Shown one piece after another: positions 33,516 through 45,800 of a stretch of DNA of 64,000 bases. The stretch covers positions 111,000,468 to 111,064,467 of the forward strand of contig CM043966.1 in assembly GCA_014529385.2 (NCBI GenBank). The letters are read 5' to 3'. The notes beneath the pieces were generated by a model. That model was not told the DNA's origin. It worked only from the letters and a program-made list of their open reading frames with translations, and made no database searches. The DNA is from Adiantum capillus-veneris. Taxonomy: Eukaryota > Streptophyta > Polypodiopsida > Polypodiales > Pteridaceae. A program made the position numbers and the translations under genes. Position 1 is the stretch's first letter; the number at the start of each line of letters is the position of its first letter.

Positions 33516-34270
33516 GTGATAACCCACTGGCATTCTAGGAATGTGAAGAATATTGGGTTTCACTGGTCTTTAGAAGACACAAAACTGTGTAATGAAGAGG
33601 TTGCTCAACTGCTGAAGGATGGATCGATCTCCTCATCCAACAATGCTTTTGCATGTCAAGCCTTTTATGTGAATAATCATTCGAAACAAAAAAGGGGGAA
33701 GAAGAGGCCTGTAATCAACTATAAGCCTATCAACAATTGGCTAGAGCCCAGGAGATTTCCTTTGCCTCTTAAGGATGAACTACTCCGACGAATAAAAAAT
33801 TGCAGAGTTTTCTATAAATTTGATCTCAAAGTGGTTTTTGGAAATTCAAAATACATCCTGCAGATAGGCATAAGACGAGCTTTGTAGTACCACCAGGCAT
33901 GTTTGAATGGAATTTTCTACCAATGGGTCTGAAACCGGCTCCATTACTATGCCAAGAAAGAATAGAGTTAATTTTTGCAAAATGCCGAGAATTCTTACTT
34001 TTATATATTGATGATATCTTGGTATATTCCAAGGATATCATTAGTCATATCAAGCATCTGCATATATTCATTAGCAAGTTGCAAAAGACTTGGTTGGTGT
34101 TAAGTTTGAAAAAAATTGAGCTTCTCAAGTGTCTTTCTTGGGAGCTGAAATATTCTCAGGATGTATCAGGATGCAATCTCATGTTCTTAATAAATTGAAA
34201 AGCTTTCCTGACATCTTTACTAAAAAATAGCAAATGCAGTCATTTGTGGGATGTTTACAATGGATAGCTC
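33516..34270 (+). pseudogene. Caulimovirid reverse transcriptase (broken)
   Basis: Visible RT blocks in order: RPVINYKPIN, a PRRFPLPLKDELL segment, FYKFDLK (catalytic Asp present), then after a stop near 33887 and a frame change NFLPMGLKPAP and LLLYIDDILVYSKD. The YIDD box is at 34004-34015. The connection segment QSFVGCLQWIAP near 34230 lies in yet another frame. This is the polymerase core of a caulimovirid, which copies pregenomic RNA to DNA in the cytoplasm (established). The catalytic residues survive but the frame does not. Confidence 0.9.
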
Positions 34271-34300
34271 CCCAATACCCACATTTAGCCAAGGACCTAC

Positions 34301-34719
34301 TTGTTTTCAAAGATTTGGAATGAAATCAACATAGTTTACTCAGATGCCTCTAAAGAAGCATGGGGTGGAGTCTTGTGTGAAGACACCAATGATGGACCTA
34401 TTATCTTCCACCGCTGGGCATCAGGACGCTTTAAAGACCCTAAGGTTAAATATCACTCCATTCAACAAGAGTTATTAGCAAGAGTGAACTTTGTGCTAGC
34501 CTTCCAATTATTCCTAATGGGGATCCCCTTAACCCTCCGAAGTGATCTTAAACATTTTAGCAGATTTCTAGAAGAAAGGAATGCTGGTAAGGTGGGAAAT
34601 ACACATTATTTTTGATGGTCTTACAAGCTTAGTCATTTCAACATTTCCTACGAATATGTGCCGGGCCACAAGAATAACATAGCCAACCTCCTCTCACGAA
34701 TTAAAAGCGGGGGTGAATG
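34301..34719 (+). pseudogene. Caulimovirid RNase H (broken)
   Basis: The 34301-34615 frame (same phase as the YIDD block) has YSDASKEAWGG with the first catalytic Asp at about 34343, YHSIQQELLA with the catalytic Glu, and LRSDLKHF where the family has a TDN/TDs block. A TGA follows at 34613-34615. Another frame continues YEYVPGHKNNIANLLSRI to a TGA at about 34717-34719. That short C-terminal block is the usual end of the pol protein. The domain removes pregenomic RNA during reverse transcription. Confidence 0.88.
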
Positions 34720-34837
34720 ATGTGCCAAAACTTTGCACCTTGTACAAAAGCTACCCAGTAAGTCATTGTACCTAGTTATAGTCTTCTACAAGAAGCCACT
34801 ATAGATGTAAAAGCTACCCACTAATTCAGTGTACCTT

Positions 34838-34975
34838 TACCATATCTCCTTAAAAGGATATCCAATTGTATCCCACTCACCTTTACCTTATCTCCTTAAA
34901 AGGATATCCAACTGTATCCCACTCACCTTTACCTTATCTCCTTAAAAGGATATCCAGCTGTATCCCACTCACAAA
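34838..34975 (+). repeat. Three tandem 46-bp repeats in the viral intergenic region
   Basis: CTTAAAAGGATATCC begins at 34849, 34895 and 34941. Each unit is about 46 bp and includes TATCTCC and ACTGTATCCCACTCAC. The array lies between the end of pol and the TATA box, where caulimovirid promoters carry enhancer elements. Confidence 0.92.
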
Positions 34976-35009
34976 CCCCGAACTATCTTCCCAATTACTC
35001 AAGTTGTAT

Positions 35010-35085
35010 CTTTTAACACCACGTGTCAAAGATTTCGACTACAGAACTTGTATATAAGAAGACCGAACGCTTGTAGGAAGGCACT
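35010..35085 (+). promoter_or_regulatory. Pregenomic-RNA promoter core (TATATAAG)
   Basis: TATATAAGAAGACC at 35051-35064 resembles the TATATAAGGAAG core of known caulimovirid pregenomic promoters. A G-box/ABRE-like CACGTGTC lies about 30 bp upstream (about 35019). Transcription would start near 35080 (inference from the usual 25-30 bp spacing). It sits about 330 bp after the pol end, as expected. Confidence 0.75.
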
Positions 35086-35264
35086 GGAGAATAGAAGCCT
35101 TTTCTTGTATCTTCCTAACTCTCTCATAGAGCTATCACTATACTCCCTTGTAATTCACAGTCCTTTGTGTAAGCTATTGTAATTCAGAGTGATCTATGCA
35201 AATCATTCTATTCTAACTACTACCTAAGGAGTCTGTTCTTTTCTGATCATGTGTGTTTTAAGTG

Positions 35265-35419
35265 TATACTCCATTTGTCAAATACGTACGTACATACATA
35301 CATACATGCACACACACACACATATATATATAAATATAAATAAATAAATAAATATATATATATATATATGTATGTATGTATGTAAGTGTATACTCCATTC
35401 GTCAAATACGTACGTACAT

Positions 35420-35456
<37 letters not shown>

Positions 35457-35705
35457 AATAAAAATAAATATATATATATATATATGTGTATGTATGTATG
35501 TATGATATATATATACACACACACACACACACATACATACATAGATACATAGATGCATACGTACGTACATACATATACATACATACATATACACACACAC
35601 ACACATACATACATAGATACATAAGTACGTACGCACATACATATACATACATACATACATATATATGTGTATATCTATATATATATATACATACATACAT
35701 ACAAG
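35265..35705. repeat. TA/TACA/CA-rich microsatellite block with 124-bp duplication
   Basis: AGTGTATACTCCATT(T/C)GTCAAATACG occurs at 35261 and 35385, each followed by TACA, CA and TA runs. The block continues as (TACA)n, (CA)n and (TA)n to about 35705. It is the right flank of the viral insertion. Frames of about 150 codons in it are artefacts. Confidence 0.9.
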
Positions 35706-35929
35706 ATAATTTCTTTTTCAAATATGGAGTATGTTATGATATTAGTGGACAAATATATAGGGATTTCATGGTAATCTTCTATTATATTTGTGTAAATAGT
35801 CCAAGCACTCACATCAAATGCACAATTTAACCCTCTAACTTTAAAGAAAGGACATCGATTTTCGTATTACCTTCTTTTAGCCAATGAATTGAAGCAGCCA
35901 AAGACATACAGCGATGCAGTGCGGATTGC

Positions 35930-36788
35930 GAAGCATCAAGAGTGAAAATTGAAGCGAGAAAAAAAGCTTGGAGTGAAGACTATAGAGTTTGTGCCTTGTT
36001 TTTCAAGTTGGGTGTATCCAAGCCCTCCAATTTTTGTTCCAATGAGAGTGGCAAGTGCGGTGCGCATAGAGGAGATCCATGAAGATTTGAAGATAGAAGA
36101 TGCTCGTGGTAAAGCCCTTGTTAAGCATGAAGAACCGAAGGTGATGCCCTTGCAGATTGAAGCAGAGAAACACCTAAAGCCAATGGAATAAGGCCTGGTT
36201 GAAGATGTAGCTATTGTTGTGGTGAAAGAGGAAGAGATACTTGAGGTGGTGTCCATGGAAAGCTTGACTCCTACGTTTGAAGATGAAGGCCAAGAAGATC
36301 AAGAAAGTGAAGAAGAAGCTATTGTAGGCTATCCAAGAGGATGTGCATGAATTTGATCCCAAGAGGGTGGGGACAACTTAAAGACCGAAGAGAAATTACT
36401 AGCCATTTCTTCAAAGGACAAGGATTCAATGTCTATGGATGAGGAATTTTTTGATGATGATAGCATGGAATATTTCCTTTGCTCTCTTGTTGAAGGTGAT
36501 GAAGGGATTGATGATCAACAGGATCTTGGAATGGATGTGTTGCCAATGATGAAAGAAGACTACTGAGAGCAAAATTTTGAGGACTTGAAGGATATGGATT
36601 TTGGGATGAAGAAACATGGGAAGAAAACCATTGGGGAGCCAATTTGGATGAATATGTTATTTACCTATTGGAGGATGGGCATGGGTTTGAACAACATGAA
36701 GACAGGATGCACGAGCAATAGGATCTTTTTGAAGAAAATTTGGTGGAATTTTATCTTTAAGGGGGCTCTCATCTTTGAAGCCTTTTGA
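35930..36788 (+). pseudogene. Acidic ORF remains, probably retroelement-derived
   Basis: A frame at 35949-36191 (VKTIEFVPCF...VASAVRIEEIHEDL) is followed, in broken frames, by Glu/Asp-rich stretches (about 36190-36350) and by DEETWEENHWGANLDEYVIY near 36600. Codon-like acidic composition resembles that of the segment at 41326-41974. I do not recognise a domain. A gag-adjacent or spacer segment of a Ty3-like element is the likeliest source. Confidence 0.35.
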
Positions 36789-39700
36789 TCTAGATGGACG
36801 CAGTCACTTCTTTTGCCTGTGGGAGAATTCATTTGAATGCTCGAGTAGGTTCCTTTTTTATCCACGAGGAGAGAGGATGATGAAATGGGCTCCACTTGGT
36901 TTATTCTAGGTGACTGCTGAGCATAAATGATCTAGCAGGCTAGATGGTGAGCAAACTATGTGGTGTTTTTTTCAATAAGCTCTTAATTTGGAGCTTTGCT
37001 TGTAGTTGTATCTAAGCATGTGTACATATGCATGGTGTGTGCATGTAGGTGAGTAAGATCCCCTTATGTGGAAGGAATAGTAGTTGTGAAGGATGTGCTA
37101 GGCTTTGACGAATGGAGGTCAAAGGGTAGATTTTCATGATGAAAAGGTGGAATTTTGGTGACTTGATAGCAAATGGTATGATGCTAGAAGTAGGTGAAAA
37201 GAGGTCTTGAAATGTACTTGGATGTGTAGGGAGGAATAATCCTGTGGAGACGGCTTGTCATTTGGATGTGTGAGCACGAAGATATGGATCCACTAGCAGG
37301 AGTAGTTTTCATTGTGTGCATGAGTTCAAAGTTTCTTCTAAGTGCTAGGAGTAGAATGGAAATTGCCAGTTTTTATCACCATGGATGGAGGCCCTTGGAG
37401 TGGAATCAAGATGCATGGAGAACATGGAATGCATTGGGTTATACGCGCTACAAGACTATCAAATTGGATTTTCATATGGAGATCCATGTGGGTGATAACA
37501 AGATGAGCAATGTGGGTGGTTGTCCATGTGTTTCTTGCTCTATTTGAAGTTCATCGAGAGTGGCAGAGACCAATTTTTTTGGCAGATTTTGAATTACTAA
37601 GCAAGGATATCTTGTGGAGTGAAGCATATGGAATAAATCAAGGCATGTGGATAACAAGGCCATGAGGTTTTTTTGGACATGGGAGATTGTTACCAAAGAT
37701 GCTAGAGTTGGTAAACAGTGCTCTGGTCAATAAGCCTTGGAGTGTTTTTTTATAACCTTTTGGTAAAGAATCCCCACGAGTGTGAGACACGTGGCAAGGT
37801 ATGGGATCCCCAATAATCCCACATGAAGAAAAAGATTCATTGAAGTTATAGCATATATTCAAAATGTTGGCCAATTCACTTGTAACTCTGTTATGAGAGA
37901 GAGCTTGGGCTCCGAAGCTCGTGAGCCATGACAGATTCTACTGTGTGCATGCACGTTGTTGGGAAATTTTTTACTCACCACTTTGCAGTTTGGAAGTTGT
38001 ATTTGATTGGCTTTGTGTGTGTACATAGCAGCTTGGGCTTGCTGATTTGCTTTTGGTTAAGAATTATGTTTTCTCCAAGGAGAAGGGCAGCTTGGAGTTG
38101 ATACATTTGTAGGATTTTTGGGGAGGATAGGAGTAGAGTGATACCCTAGAATATGGGATTTCAAATAGCTAAGCATGGGGATGAATATGATTTTTGTAGG
38201 GTGCCTTGGTGCGTAGGAGCAAAGTGTGGAAAAATGAGCCTTAAGGAGGGTGCACAGGTGTGTAAGGGTCAGTTTTGGATGCATTGTAGCAGGGGCATGG
38301 AAGGCCAGAATATGAATTATGGATATCATAGCATGTTGTTGAGTATGCTAGGAATAGGGATATCTCGTTAGTTTTACAGTTGGTACCCCACTAAGGAGAT
38401 ATAAGCTCTCCAAGTTTGGTAGTTGGTTAGTTTTGAGAGAAACAGAGTGAAGACACCAATTTTGGAAGCTTGTTTTTTAGATGATGTAATGGCAAAAGCA
38501 GGTGACCATATGCTAAAGGTTGTACTTCAACATGATGGGTTACAAGGTGATGTGGTTGGTTTCTCAAATGGATGTTTGAGTTGTAAGATACCAGGTCTCC
38601 AAGTTGGGTAATTGATGAGGAGGTTTGATCTGGAAAAACTTTTATGTGAGTGTTGGAACATGCTAAAACGTGGCAATTTTGATCGTGAGTTATAAGTGCA
38701 CTAGAGGTTGAATGGAGATGCAAGAAAGATCTGGGACATGCTTAGACATAAGGGGAACATGGTCAAGATATTAGTTTTGTATTATGATGTTCAAGCGAAA
38801 GGTATTGCACTGTAGATTTCATTAGGCAAAGGCTCATTTTTAAGAACGGAGAAAAAAAAAGTACCTGCATTTGGAGCAACAAATGGAGGCCATCATGAGA
38901 AGGCGACACTGAGCCATGGTTACGGAACCATCTCCAGTGGATGTATGATAAGGCTATCCAATTGGTTTGGCTATTGGATGTGGCAGAAGGAGCAAGTGGA
39001 CCATTATTCATTTGGGAAGGACTCATCAAAGAATTAAAGGTTTGGAGCTTACAAATGCCTCGCACCTTGGATCTCAGCACAAATTGACCCCCATTTCTTT
39101 TACAAAAAATAATAATAAGTCTAAGGGGGGTTTCCCACGTTACACCCGCAAGAAGCAACTCCCAGACCCTAAGTTGTCTAGAAATAGTAAGTAAGTAGGT
39201 GATTCCTATCCAGCAGGAGAAGCTATATTTGGTATACGAATGTGGGAGAGGAGAGAGAATACGTCCATAATTAGTAAATTTATTTTTAGAAAAATCAATT
39301 TTCTCTCTCATGGGATTGCATTTTTAGGACCTTTGGCATGTAAGAGAATCTTCTATTCTAAGAAGTAACTTTCCATTTGTCTTTGGAACTAGGAATGGAA
39401 AGTCCGCTCTCTTTAATTAGTAAGTCTCCCTCCCATGTGCATGTTCTTTTTGAAAAGTGTATATATACTATTTTAGAGAGTAAAGCCTCCCTTTCATGCT
39501 CATGTGCTTGCCAAATTAACCATTTTGGTAAGTCAATCCTCATGCAATGATGAGGATTTCAAGGGAGGGAAGTTCTCTTTTCTTTTTGGGAATCCTCCAA
39601 TACTTTTTGGAAAGTTTATCCCTCCACTCACACTCATTTTTGAAAAGATACCTCATTTACCCACATGTTACCATGTATAGGTAGCATCCTCTCTCTCGTA

Positions 39701-40382
39701 TATATACCCTTCTCTTGTACATGATGATGTTTTTGGATTATATGAGATGAGTCCTATGATCCACACAGTTTGTGGGTTTTGTTGAGTTGTTGATGGGGTG
39801 ATCCCCAATATTTGTAATCTAGTTGATGATGGTGTTGGGAGCATAGTGTTGTGCATTTTGTGGGGCTGAGGCTTTGCCCTTCTAAAAAGCCATCTTTGTG
39901 AGTGTATATGTGCCAGTGTTTGGTAATTGTGATCTGAGAGAGATGAGTGAAAGAGTGAGCCATGAGGACTCTGTGTTGAGATGTTGAGAGCTATGTGTTT
40001 GTGAGACTGGGAGTTATGTGCATACATGTGAATGGAGGTATGGGGTTGAAGTAGTGGTGTGTCCAACTCCCCTTGATCTTGGCATTTGTACATGATTTGC
40101 AAGTGTTCATTGGTTTATCTATCTAGGCCCTGTGAGGTCCTAGTTGTGTTTGTTTGTATGTGGATATATAAGATATCACATTCCATTCCCTCTTCAAATT
40201 CCTTATCAATTGGAAAGCCTATGTAAGAAGGGCCTTGTCCCTTGTGTGTATGTGCATGTGGTGGTGTTTTGTGAGGTTGTGTGCAATTGAGGGAGGGTAG
40301 TTGAAGGTGTGCTTGGTGATTTTGTGAGTGAGTTTTGATTAAAGGTCTAGTCCCTTAGGTTGGTGGTGCCCCTATTCCGCGG
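36789..40382. other. Noncoding stretch, possibly LTR or leader sequence
   Basis: No conserved coding blocks. Weak LTR-like signs are a purine run near 36750 and a GGATATATAAGATATC TATA-like string at about 40162 followed 220 bp later by the gag-like frames. I could not pair LTRs. Confidence 0.3.
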
Positions 40383-40499
40383 TTGGGCGTGGCTTTTATA
40401 AATGGTTTAGAGACTATACAAAGGAATTTCCTATTCGTTATGTCTCCTCACATTGTTTTTGGTGCCCCCATTGAGGAGTGTTCTCCTCATGAAGTGTTG

Positions 40500-41180
40500 A
40501 TTGGAAGCAGAAAATGGTGTTCGAGTACCTTGAGTTTTGTGGTGATGAACATGAAGATGTGGAGGTTTTCTTGGAGTGGATGGAGGTTGCTATCATAAGC
40601 CACCATGTCAAGGATGATGCCTTGGTTGTGGGGCTCTTGAAGATATGCATGAAGGATGATGCTCATGAATGGTTACACCAGTTTGAGAAAGAGAAAGCAG
40701 TGGCTAGTCCTCCTCAAATTTTGACTTTTGGAAGTGTTAAGCAGGCGGCTTGTTTAAGATTTAAGAAGAAAGAAGATTCCAGTGTCTTATGGCAAGCATT
40801 GAAGGACTTGAAGCAGTTGGAAGGTCAAAGAGTTGATGACTTGGTGTAGATTTTCAAGGGTTTATGGGCCCGATGGTGTATCTCTCTAGGGAGTGAAGTC
40901 CCTCCTTCTTTTGTAAAGAAAATTGCATCTATGAGTGAAGGTGGAGTTGAAAAGGCCATTGAGTTTTGAGGATGTGGTACGCATAGCTCAAGACAAGGAA
41001 CAAAAGCTATTGAAGAAAATGGAGTATGGTATGCTACGTGATGATAAGGTAAGGAGATTTGGTGATATGAATGTGAATCTAATCAAGAGTGAAGAGTCGG
41101 TTCAATATGCACCAAGTTATGTACACTGTAGCCCCTGGTTTTTTTTGCAAACATGGAAGTTAAACAATAGCCAAAGATGA
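40500..41180 (+). pseudogene. Retrotransposon gag-like ORF (broken)
   Basis: The frame 40514-40849 reads FEYLEFCGDEHEDVEVFLEWMEVA, DAHEWLHQFEKEKA and LRFKKKEDSSVLWQALKDLKQLEGQRVDDLV, then stops at 40847-40849. It continues as IFKGLWARWCISL. After a frame change, 40935-41180 gives MKVELKRPLSFEDVVRIAQDKEQ. The order (hydrophobic core, WL..F, LKQ.....V..Y/LV..F..L, LK..V....P.....V..A) is that of Retrotrans_gag in Ty3-like elements. At least one stop and one shift are present. Confidence 0.65.
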
Positions 41181-41325
41181 AGTTGAAAGACCTACTATGA
41201 AGAAAGAGATGTCTTCCATGGTGCTATGCAATTCGAGTGTTTGAAGTTGCTTCAAGAAGATGTGTGTCAAGTTAAGGAGGAGTTTCCATCTATGGAGCCT
41301 ACTCTAGCTAAAGGATTAGAGGATC

Positions 41326-41974
41326 TTGTGGCCAAAAGTATTTTGTATCAATGTACATGAAGAGGATGATGATGTAGACTTGTCACCAAGTTGGAAGGAA
41401 GGGTTAGGTAACGATGAGAAGATGACAGAAGATGATATCTTAGAGGAAGATGGTATGGAAGAAGACCAAGATATAGAGGAAGTTGTGGAAGATGAAGAGA
41501 TGCTTCAAGAGGTGTTGTCACTGGAGGATTTGATTTATACTTTAGATGGGGAAGTTCAAGATCAAGAAGAGGAGTTAGAAGTTGGTGTGCTTGATGATGT
41601 GAATGACACCCGGGGGGTGTGCAATTTGAAAATAAGGCTCTAAAATGAATGTAGGTCTAGGTAAGAAATATAAGATGAATGAAGACTACCATGATGATGT
41701 GCAACTTGGATCTTTGGAGAAGATTGGTATGAATGATGAAGTGCATGAAGGTTTGCATGCTTTGCTTGAGGATGAGGTAACCAATGACCTAATTGATGAT
41801 TCTAGCAATGTAGAAGTCTCTTTGAGTGAGGAAGAGCTAGACAAGGCTTTTGTGAGTCATGGAGACGATGACCTTGATACAAGGGTCATAGCGGATGTGG
41901 ATTTGCAAGATGTGGGATGCATGCCTTACCTCACCATCCTATCTTATTACAGTATTAGCGAGAACCACGATTAA
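41326..41974 (+). CDS. Highly acidic ORFs downstream of gag-like region
   Basis: Two adjoining frames (41326-41643 and 41645-41974) encode proteins dominated by Asp and Glu, e.g. EEDDDVDLSPSW and EEDGMEEDQDIEEVVEDEEM. They end with a short hydrophobic tail. There is no recognised domain. They follow gag-like sequence in the same orientation, so they are probably the same element's spacer region. Confidence 0.4.
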
Positions 41975-41979
41975 TTTGT

Positions 41980-42831
41980 CAAACCATGGGATGAAGTTGA
42001 CTCGACTAGTGCATAGAGGCTACAAGAGGGTGTCAATCTCTCGAAAAACAACTAACAACTCGCATCTAATTCAAGCTACACTCAAGTGACTGAAATCACC
42101 AAAATCCAATCGCTCATCGGCAAGAAAATCACATTCGTTACAACATCAAATGACATCCAAACGTAATGAAACTTCTAGCACAAGTTTATAAGACCTAGGC
42201 ACACATGCTTATGGTCTCAAACCCCACTTTAGGTCAAGTTTCAAAATCGTGATTATTAACAGGAGTGGTTTTTTCACCTAGTCGTTTTCGACCCAGAATG
42301 CATCTAAATGCTTGGCAATGATGCCCCAATACCCCGCCTATGCTTAGTTTTTGATTTAAAAGTGTAAATTCCTAGCTATGATGAGTTTAGGTCGCGAGTC
42401 GGCGACGCCATTAGCTATGAATTACTGTGAACTGCTTATGTTAATGCGTAGAGCTCTTACCTGTGGTTGCAATGCAAGAAACGCTATCGCAATGTGACAA
42501 CCGAAGAGGGAGTAGGAAGAGTGAAAAGGAGAGGTGTGAGCGCCGTTAGCTCACGCTATGTATTTCTTATCCAAAAACTTATAAAAAACTTACAAAAATT
42601 GACTTTTATACCTTAGCCAAGGTTTTTGGGTGGTCAAAACTAATAATCTAGAGTTCTACCAAAGCTGGGTAATGACTGGCTGATACAATTTGGAAGCTTG
42701 TAGCCCCGGCTCATTAATTACAGAGTTTATCCGAGAAAATAAGAGTAACAATATTCCCGATTTATCAAAATAATAAGGGCTTTACAAAGAGAACTCCGAA
42801 AAATGGTGTCCATGTTAGCTTGCTGCTAACA
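41980..42831 (-). repeat. LTR of a minus-strand retroelement (one edge only)
   Basis: On the minus strand the sequence after the polypurine tract begins TGTTAGCAGCAAGC at 42831. That is the expected TG start of a 3' LTR, placed about 40 bp after the stop codon of the long ORF. The far edge was not found, and no second copy is visible in the window. Confidence 0.55.
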
Positions 42832-42842
42832 TTCCCCCCCTC
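42832..42842 (-). promoter_or_regulatory. Polypurine tract
   Basis: On the minus strand GAGGGGGGGAA directly precedes TGTTAGCAGC. It is the plus-strand primer site expected just before a 3' LTR. Confidence 0.65.
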
Positions 42843-42870
42843 CACGCCTGTGTCATCCCTTGACACAACT

Positions 42871-45800
42871 TTATGGGCTGAAATAGTCTTCAGATTGACG
42901 GCTGGCGAGGCGGTCTTTAAGCGCATCCAGTACCTTCTGGTATCTGATTTTTCTTTCTTTGTCAGGCACTTGCAAAAATTGCATGGTCACTTTATTCTTC
43001 AGCTCCACCGTCATTAGGAAGAGAATGAGGTCTAGGAGGGCCTCTTTATTTGCCATGAGATTAGGAAGGTGATTAACATTTTGACGAATAGGTGCATGCC
43101 ATGTGTGCAAGAACAGTGGGTGTGTAAGAGAGGTTAAGAATGGTCAAACGATGCACTTTTCCCCCCAAAAAAGGGGGGAGCAACTTTATGATTTTCGGCC
43201 TTCCATAACTTTTACATACGATCTTCGATTTGAGCGGAGATTATAGATCTATAATCTACAGGCCGAGATCTTTTCGTAGATATCTTACTTGATATAGTTT
43301 TGCATGCTAGATTTTAAATTTCATTTTGGGGGGAAAATTTGAATTCAAATAAAGTAGCCATTTTGCCTATTTGAATTCAAAATATCTCCTTTGATTGCTT
43401 TCTTAATACTAGAGATTTGACTTCCTTAAACTGCCAAATAAAGAGGCCCTCCTAGACCCCATTCTCTTCATAATGTTGAGTAGCCTACAAACCTGGATGT
43501 AAGGTTGCTGATCACCAGCGCAAATATCTTCGTTCGTCAGGTGAAGAATCCAGTGTCGAAAGCTTCTTCAAATGCCAACATATTATTCGATGGCTAGAAC
43601 ATACATCCGGCATAGAAGCCGTAAAGGAATTCTTTCGAAGGCTGACTACTCAGATCATAGCATAAGCCTTTGTTACCTTCTAAAAATGACATCCATGGGG
43701 CTCCTACTTGCTCAGGCTCATGAAAGACTTGGATGCATGTGAGCAACATTCTGAAGATTTTATATAACATGGCACAGGAGAGATCTGGTAGACATGGCGC
43801 CCGTTAGGGTTTTCACCATGTATTCCTTTGTTGCTTGCCCTCTCTCTGGAGCTGGCAGTCTGGGGTAGTTAATACAAGTTGGCCTCTTCTTTGTCAATGC
43901 TTCATGAGCTTGCCATGTCCTTACTGTGGGAACAGGACAGAAAGTTGAATCTCTTTCAAGGGTTGTAGGTGCTCTTGTGAACAGAATCAGGTATCTCAAA
44001 TTCTTGTTCAGCCAGCTTAACCTCCACTTTGGGTGGTCTTTGTGTGCACCATCTTCTTGCATATCTTTGTAAAATCTTTCTTTCACCTGTAGTAATTCAA
44101 CTTTGATGAGAGGGTATGGCAGGGATTGTTGATGCCATTGAGCATGGATCTGATTGGGAGTGAGTTGAGTGACATTGACAGAGTGTAAAACTCTCAACTC
44201 CCAATCCATTGCGACTTTCCACTGCTCATCCACCTCTAGGGTGATCTTCTCTTTCGGTGCGTCTTCTTCAGCTTTTGACAGCTACACCATTGGCACTTTG
44301 TCTACATCTATGATGTGAATCTAGAAATCCTCTTCACCACTCGGCTCTGCTGTGGACTGTGTCTCAAACTCAACAAATGAGATCGAGGGTATGTTTAACT
44401 ACGGCTTCTCTGAAGTACCTACCTCTTCCTGCACGTCTGGCTTTCCATCTTTGAGGAGTTAGTTAACTCGTTTCAATTCTGCTATTTCCTTGAGGAGCTC
44501 CTCTTCTCTTTGAACCCCCATCATTGCCAGGTCCCTGCGTTGTGATTGTTCTAGCTTTAATTCCAACTCAAGATCTTTGTTCTTCTTCTCAAGTGCCTTG
44601 TATACTTCATTAGTCCCTTTGATCGAGGCCACGGTTGAATTTTCTCTAATTTGCCGTAAGAAGAGTGCCTGATCATTGATCCGTTGTTCAGAGTATTACA
44701 GAGAAGCATTGGCAACATCTAAGTGCACCTGAATTTTTAGAGCTGACAGAGATGTCGTAAGAAGTTCATTTGTAACTTCTATTTCTTTTTTTTGCCTATC
44801 TCTGGCTAACTGATGTTGTGCAGCTTCTGCTTTAATCTCCTGCACCTGCCTTTGAAGATCGGTGATGACAATCATCATGTCTTCTAACTCTCCGTGGAGA
44901 GCGTCGATCACCATCTCAAGCTCTTTGGCCTTTGTGCTGCGGCTTAGTACTGTTGAGCAGAGTTTCTCCGTCATGTCTTGCATCTGCCGTGCATGTTCAT
45001 TTACTTGTAATATAACTTCCTCATTCGACTGCCAATCATCCTGTCTTGCCAGCTGAGACGTGCGTGCAGCCTCATGTATGTCTTTCTACTGCATCGTAGC
45101 TGCTGGTTCCTCTTGTGTGGAGGTAGAGGGTCGGTATTCCTTGTCATGTTGAGGCCTTGATGCCTCGGTCGTTTCATGTTGTGCGGAAGGTGAGGGTGTT
45201 GTCTCAGATGGTGTAGCCTCTTTGGTTGTAGTGCTCCCTTCCTTTTCTGGCTCAACTTCTTTCTGGTGTTGCTGCTCCTGTGTAGTAGTGACCTCTTGTG
45301 TAGAGTCATCTGTATTTTGCTCTTCCGGCTTTTGAGTAGCTTCGACAACCTTTTCTTGTTGATCAATCTCTTGTGCAGATTCGTTTTCCTTGGTGGATTC
45401 AGATTCTTTCTCCTTTTCAGGTGATTGTGGTGGGCTTGGCATAGGCTGGTGCTGTTGTTCCGTGGACGGTGAAGTAGGTCTAGATGACTCATAGCCTTGC
45501 TGTTGTGTTTCCTCTCTAGCCATCTCCTCGGCTTGTGTTTGTTCTTCCGTCTCTCTGGATTTCTTAGCTGCTTCTTCTTCCTCCTTCAGCTTGAGGGCTT
45601 CAGCTTCTTAGTACATTCTTTCTATACGCTCTATCAAATCTTCAACTTCTTTTCTTGTATAATGCTTCGTCCTTGGGCCTTTTAGTCCAGCAGGCACCCA
45701 TTTCTCTGGGTCCTTCCTTTGTGCTTGTCTACTGCACTGGTAGGCTTGTTTCTCTCTTTCAATGCATGCTTGCTTTTGTGCGAGCTCTTCTTGGTGTGCA

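Larger units (their letters stand above)
29340..35260 (+). mobile_element. Endogenous caulimovirid (integrated plant pararetrovirus), decayed
   Basis: The order of domains is movement protein, coat region with zinc knuckle, aspartic protease, RT and RNase H, then a TATATAAG promoter. This is the genome order of Caulimoviridae. There is no integrase, and I found no LTR pair. Many stops and at least five frame changes show the copy is inert. The boundaries are approximate: the left edge lies between a TA-rich microsatellite and 29409, the right edge between the promoter and the TA-rich microsatellite from 35280. No tRNA-Met primer site was found, so the leader is missing or too changed. The genus cannot be decided by eye. 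Confidence 0.9.

Noticed and set aside
35086-35260. Search for a tRNA-Met primer site in the viral leader
   Set aside because: No TGGTATCAGAGC-like string was found downstream of the promoter or left of the movement protein, so none is annotated.
35247-35721. Open frames of about 115-150 codons rich in Tyr, Val and Ile
   Set aside because: Translations of TACA/TA/CA microsatellites in several frames at once; not genes.
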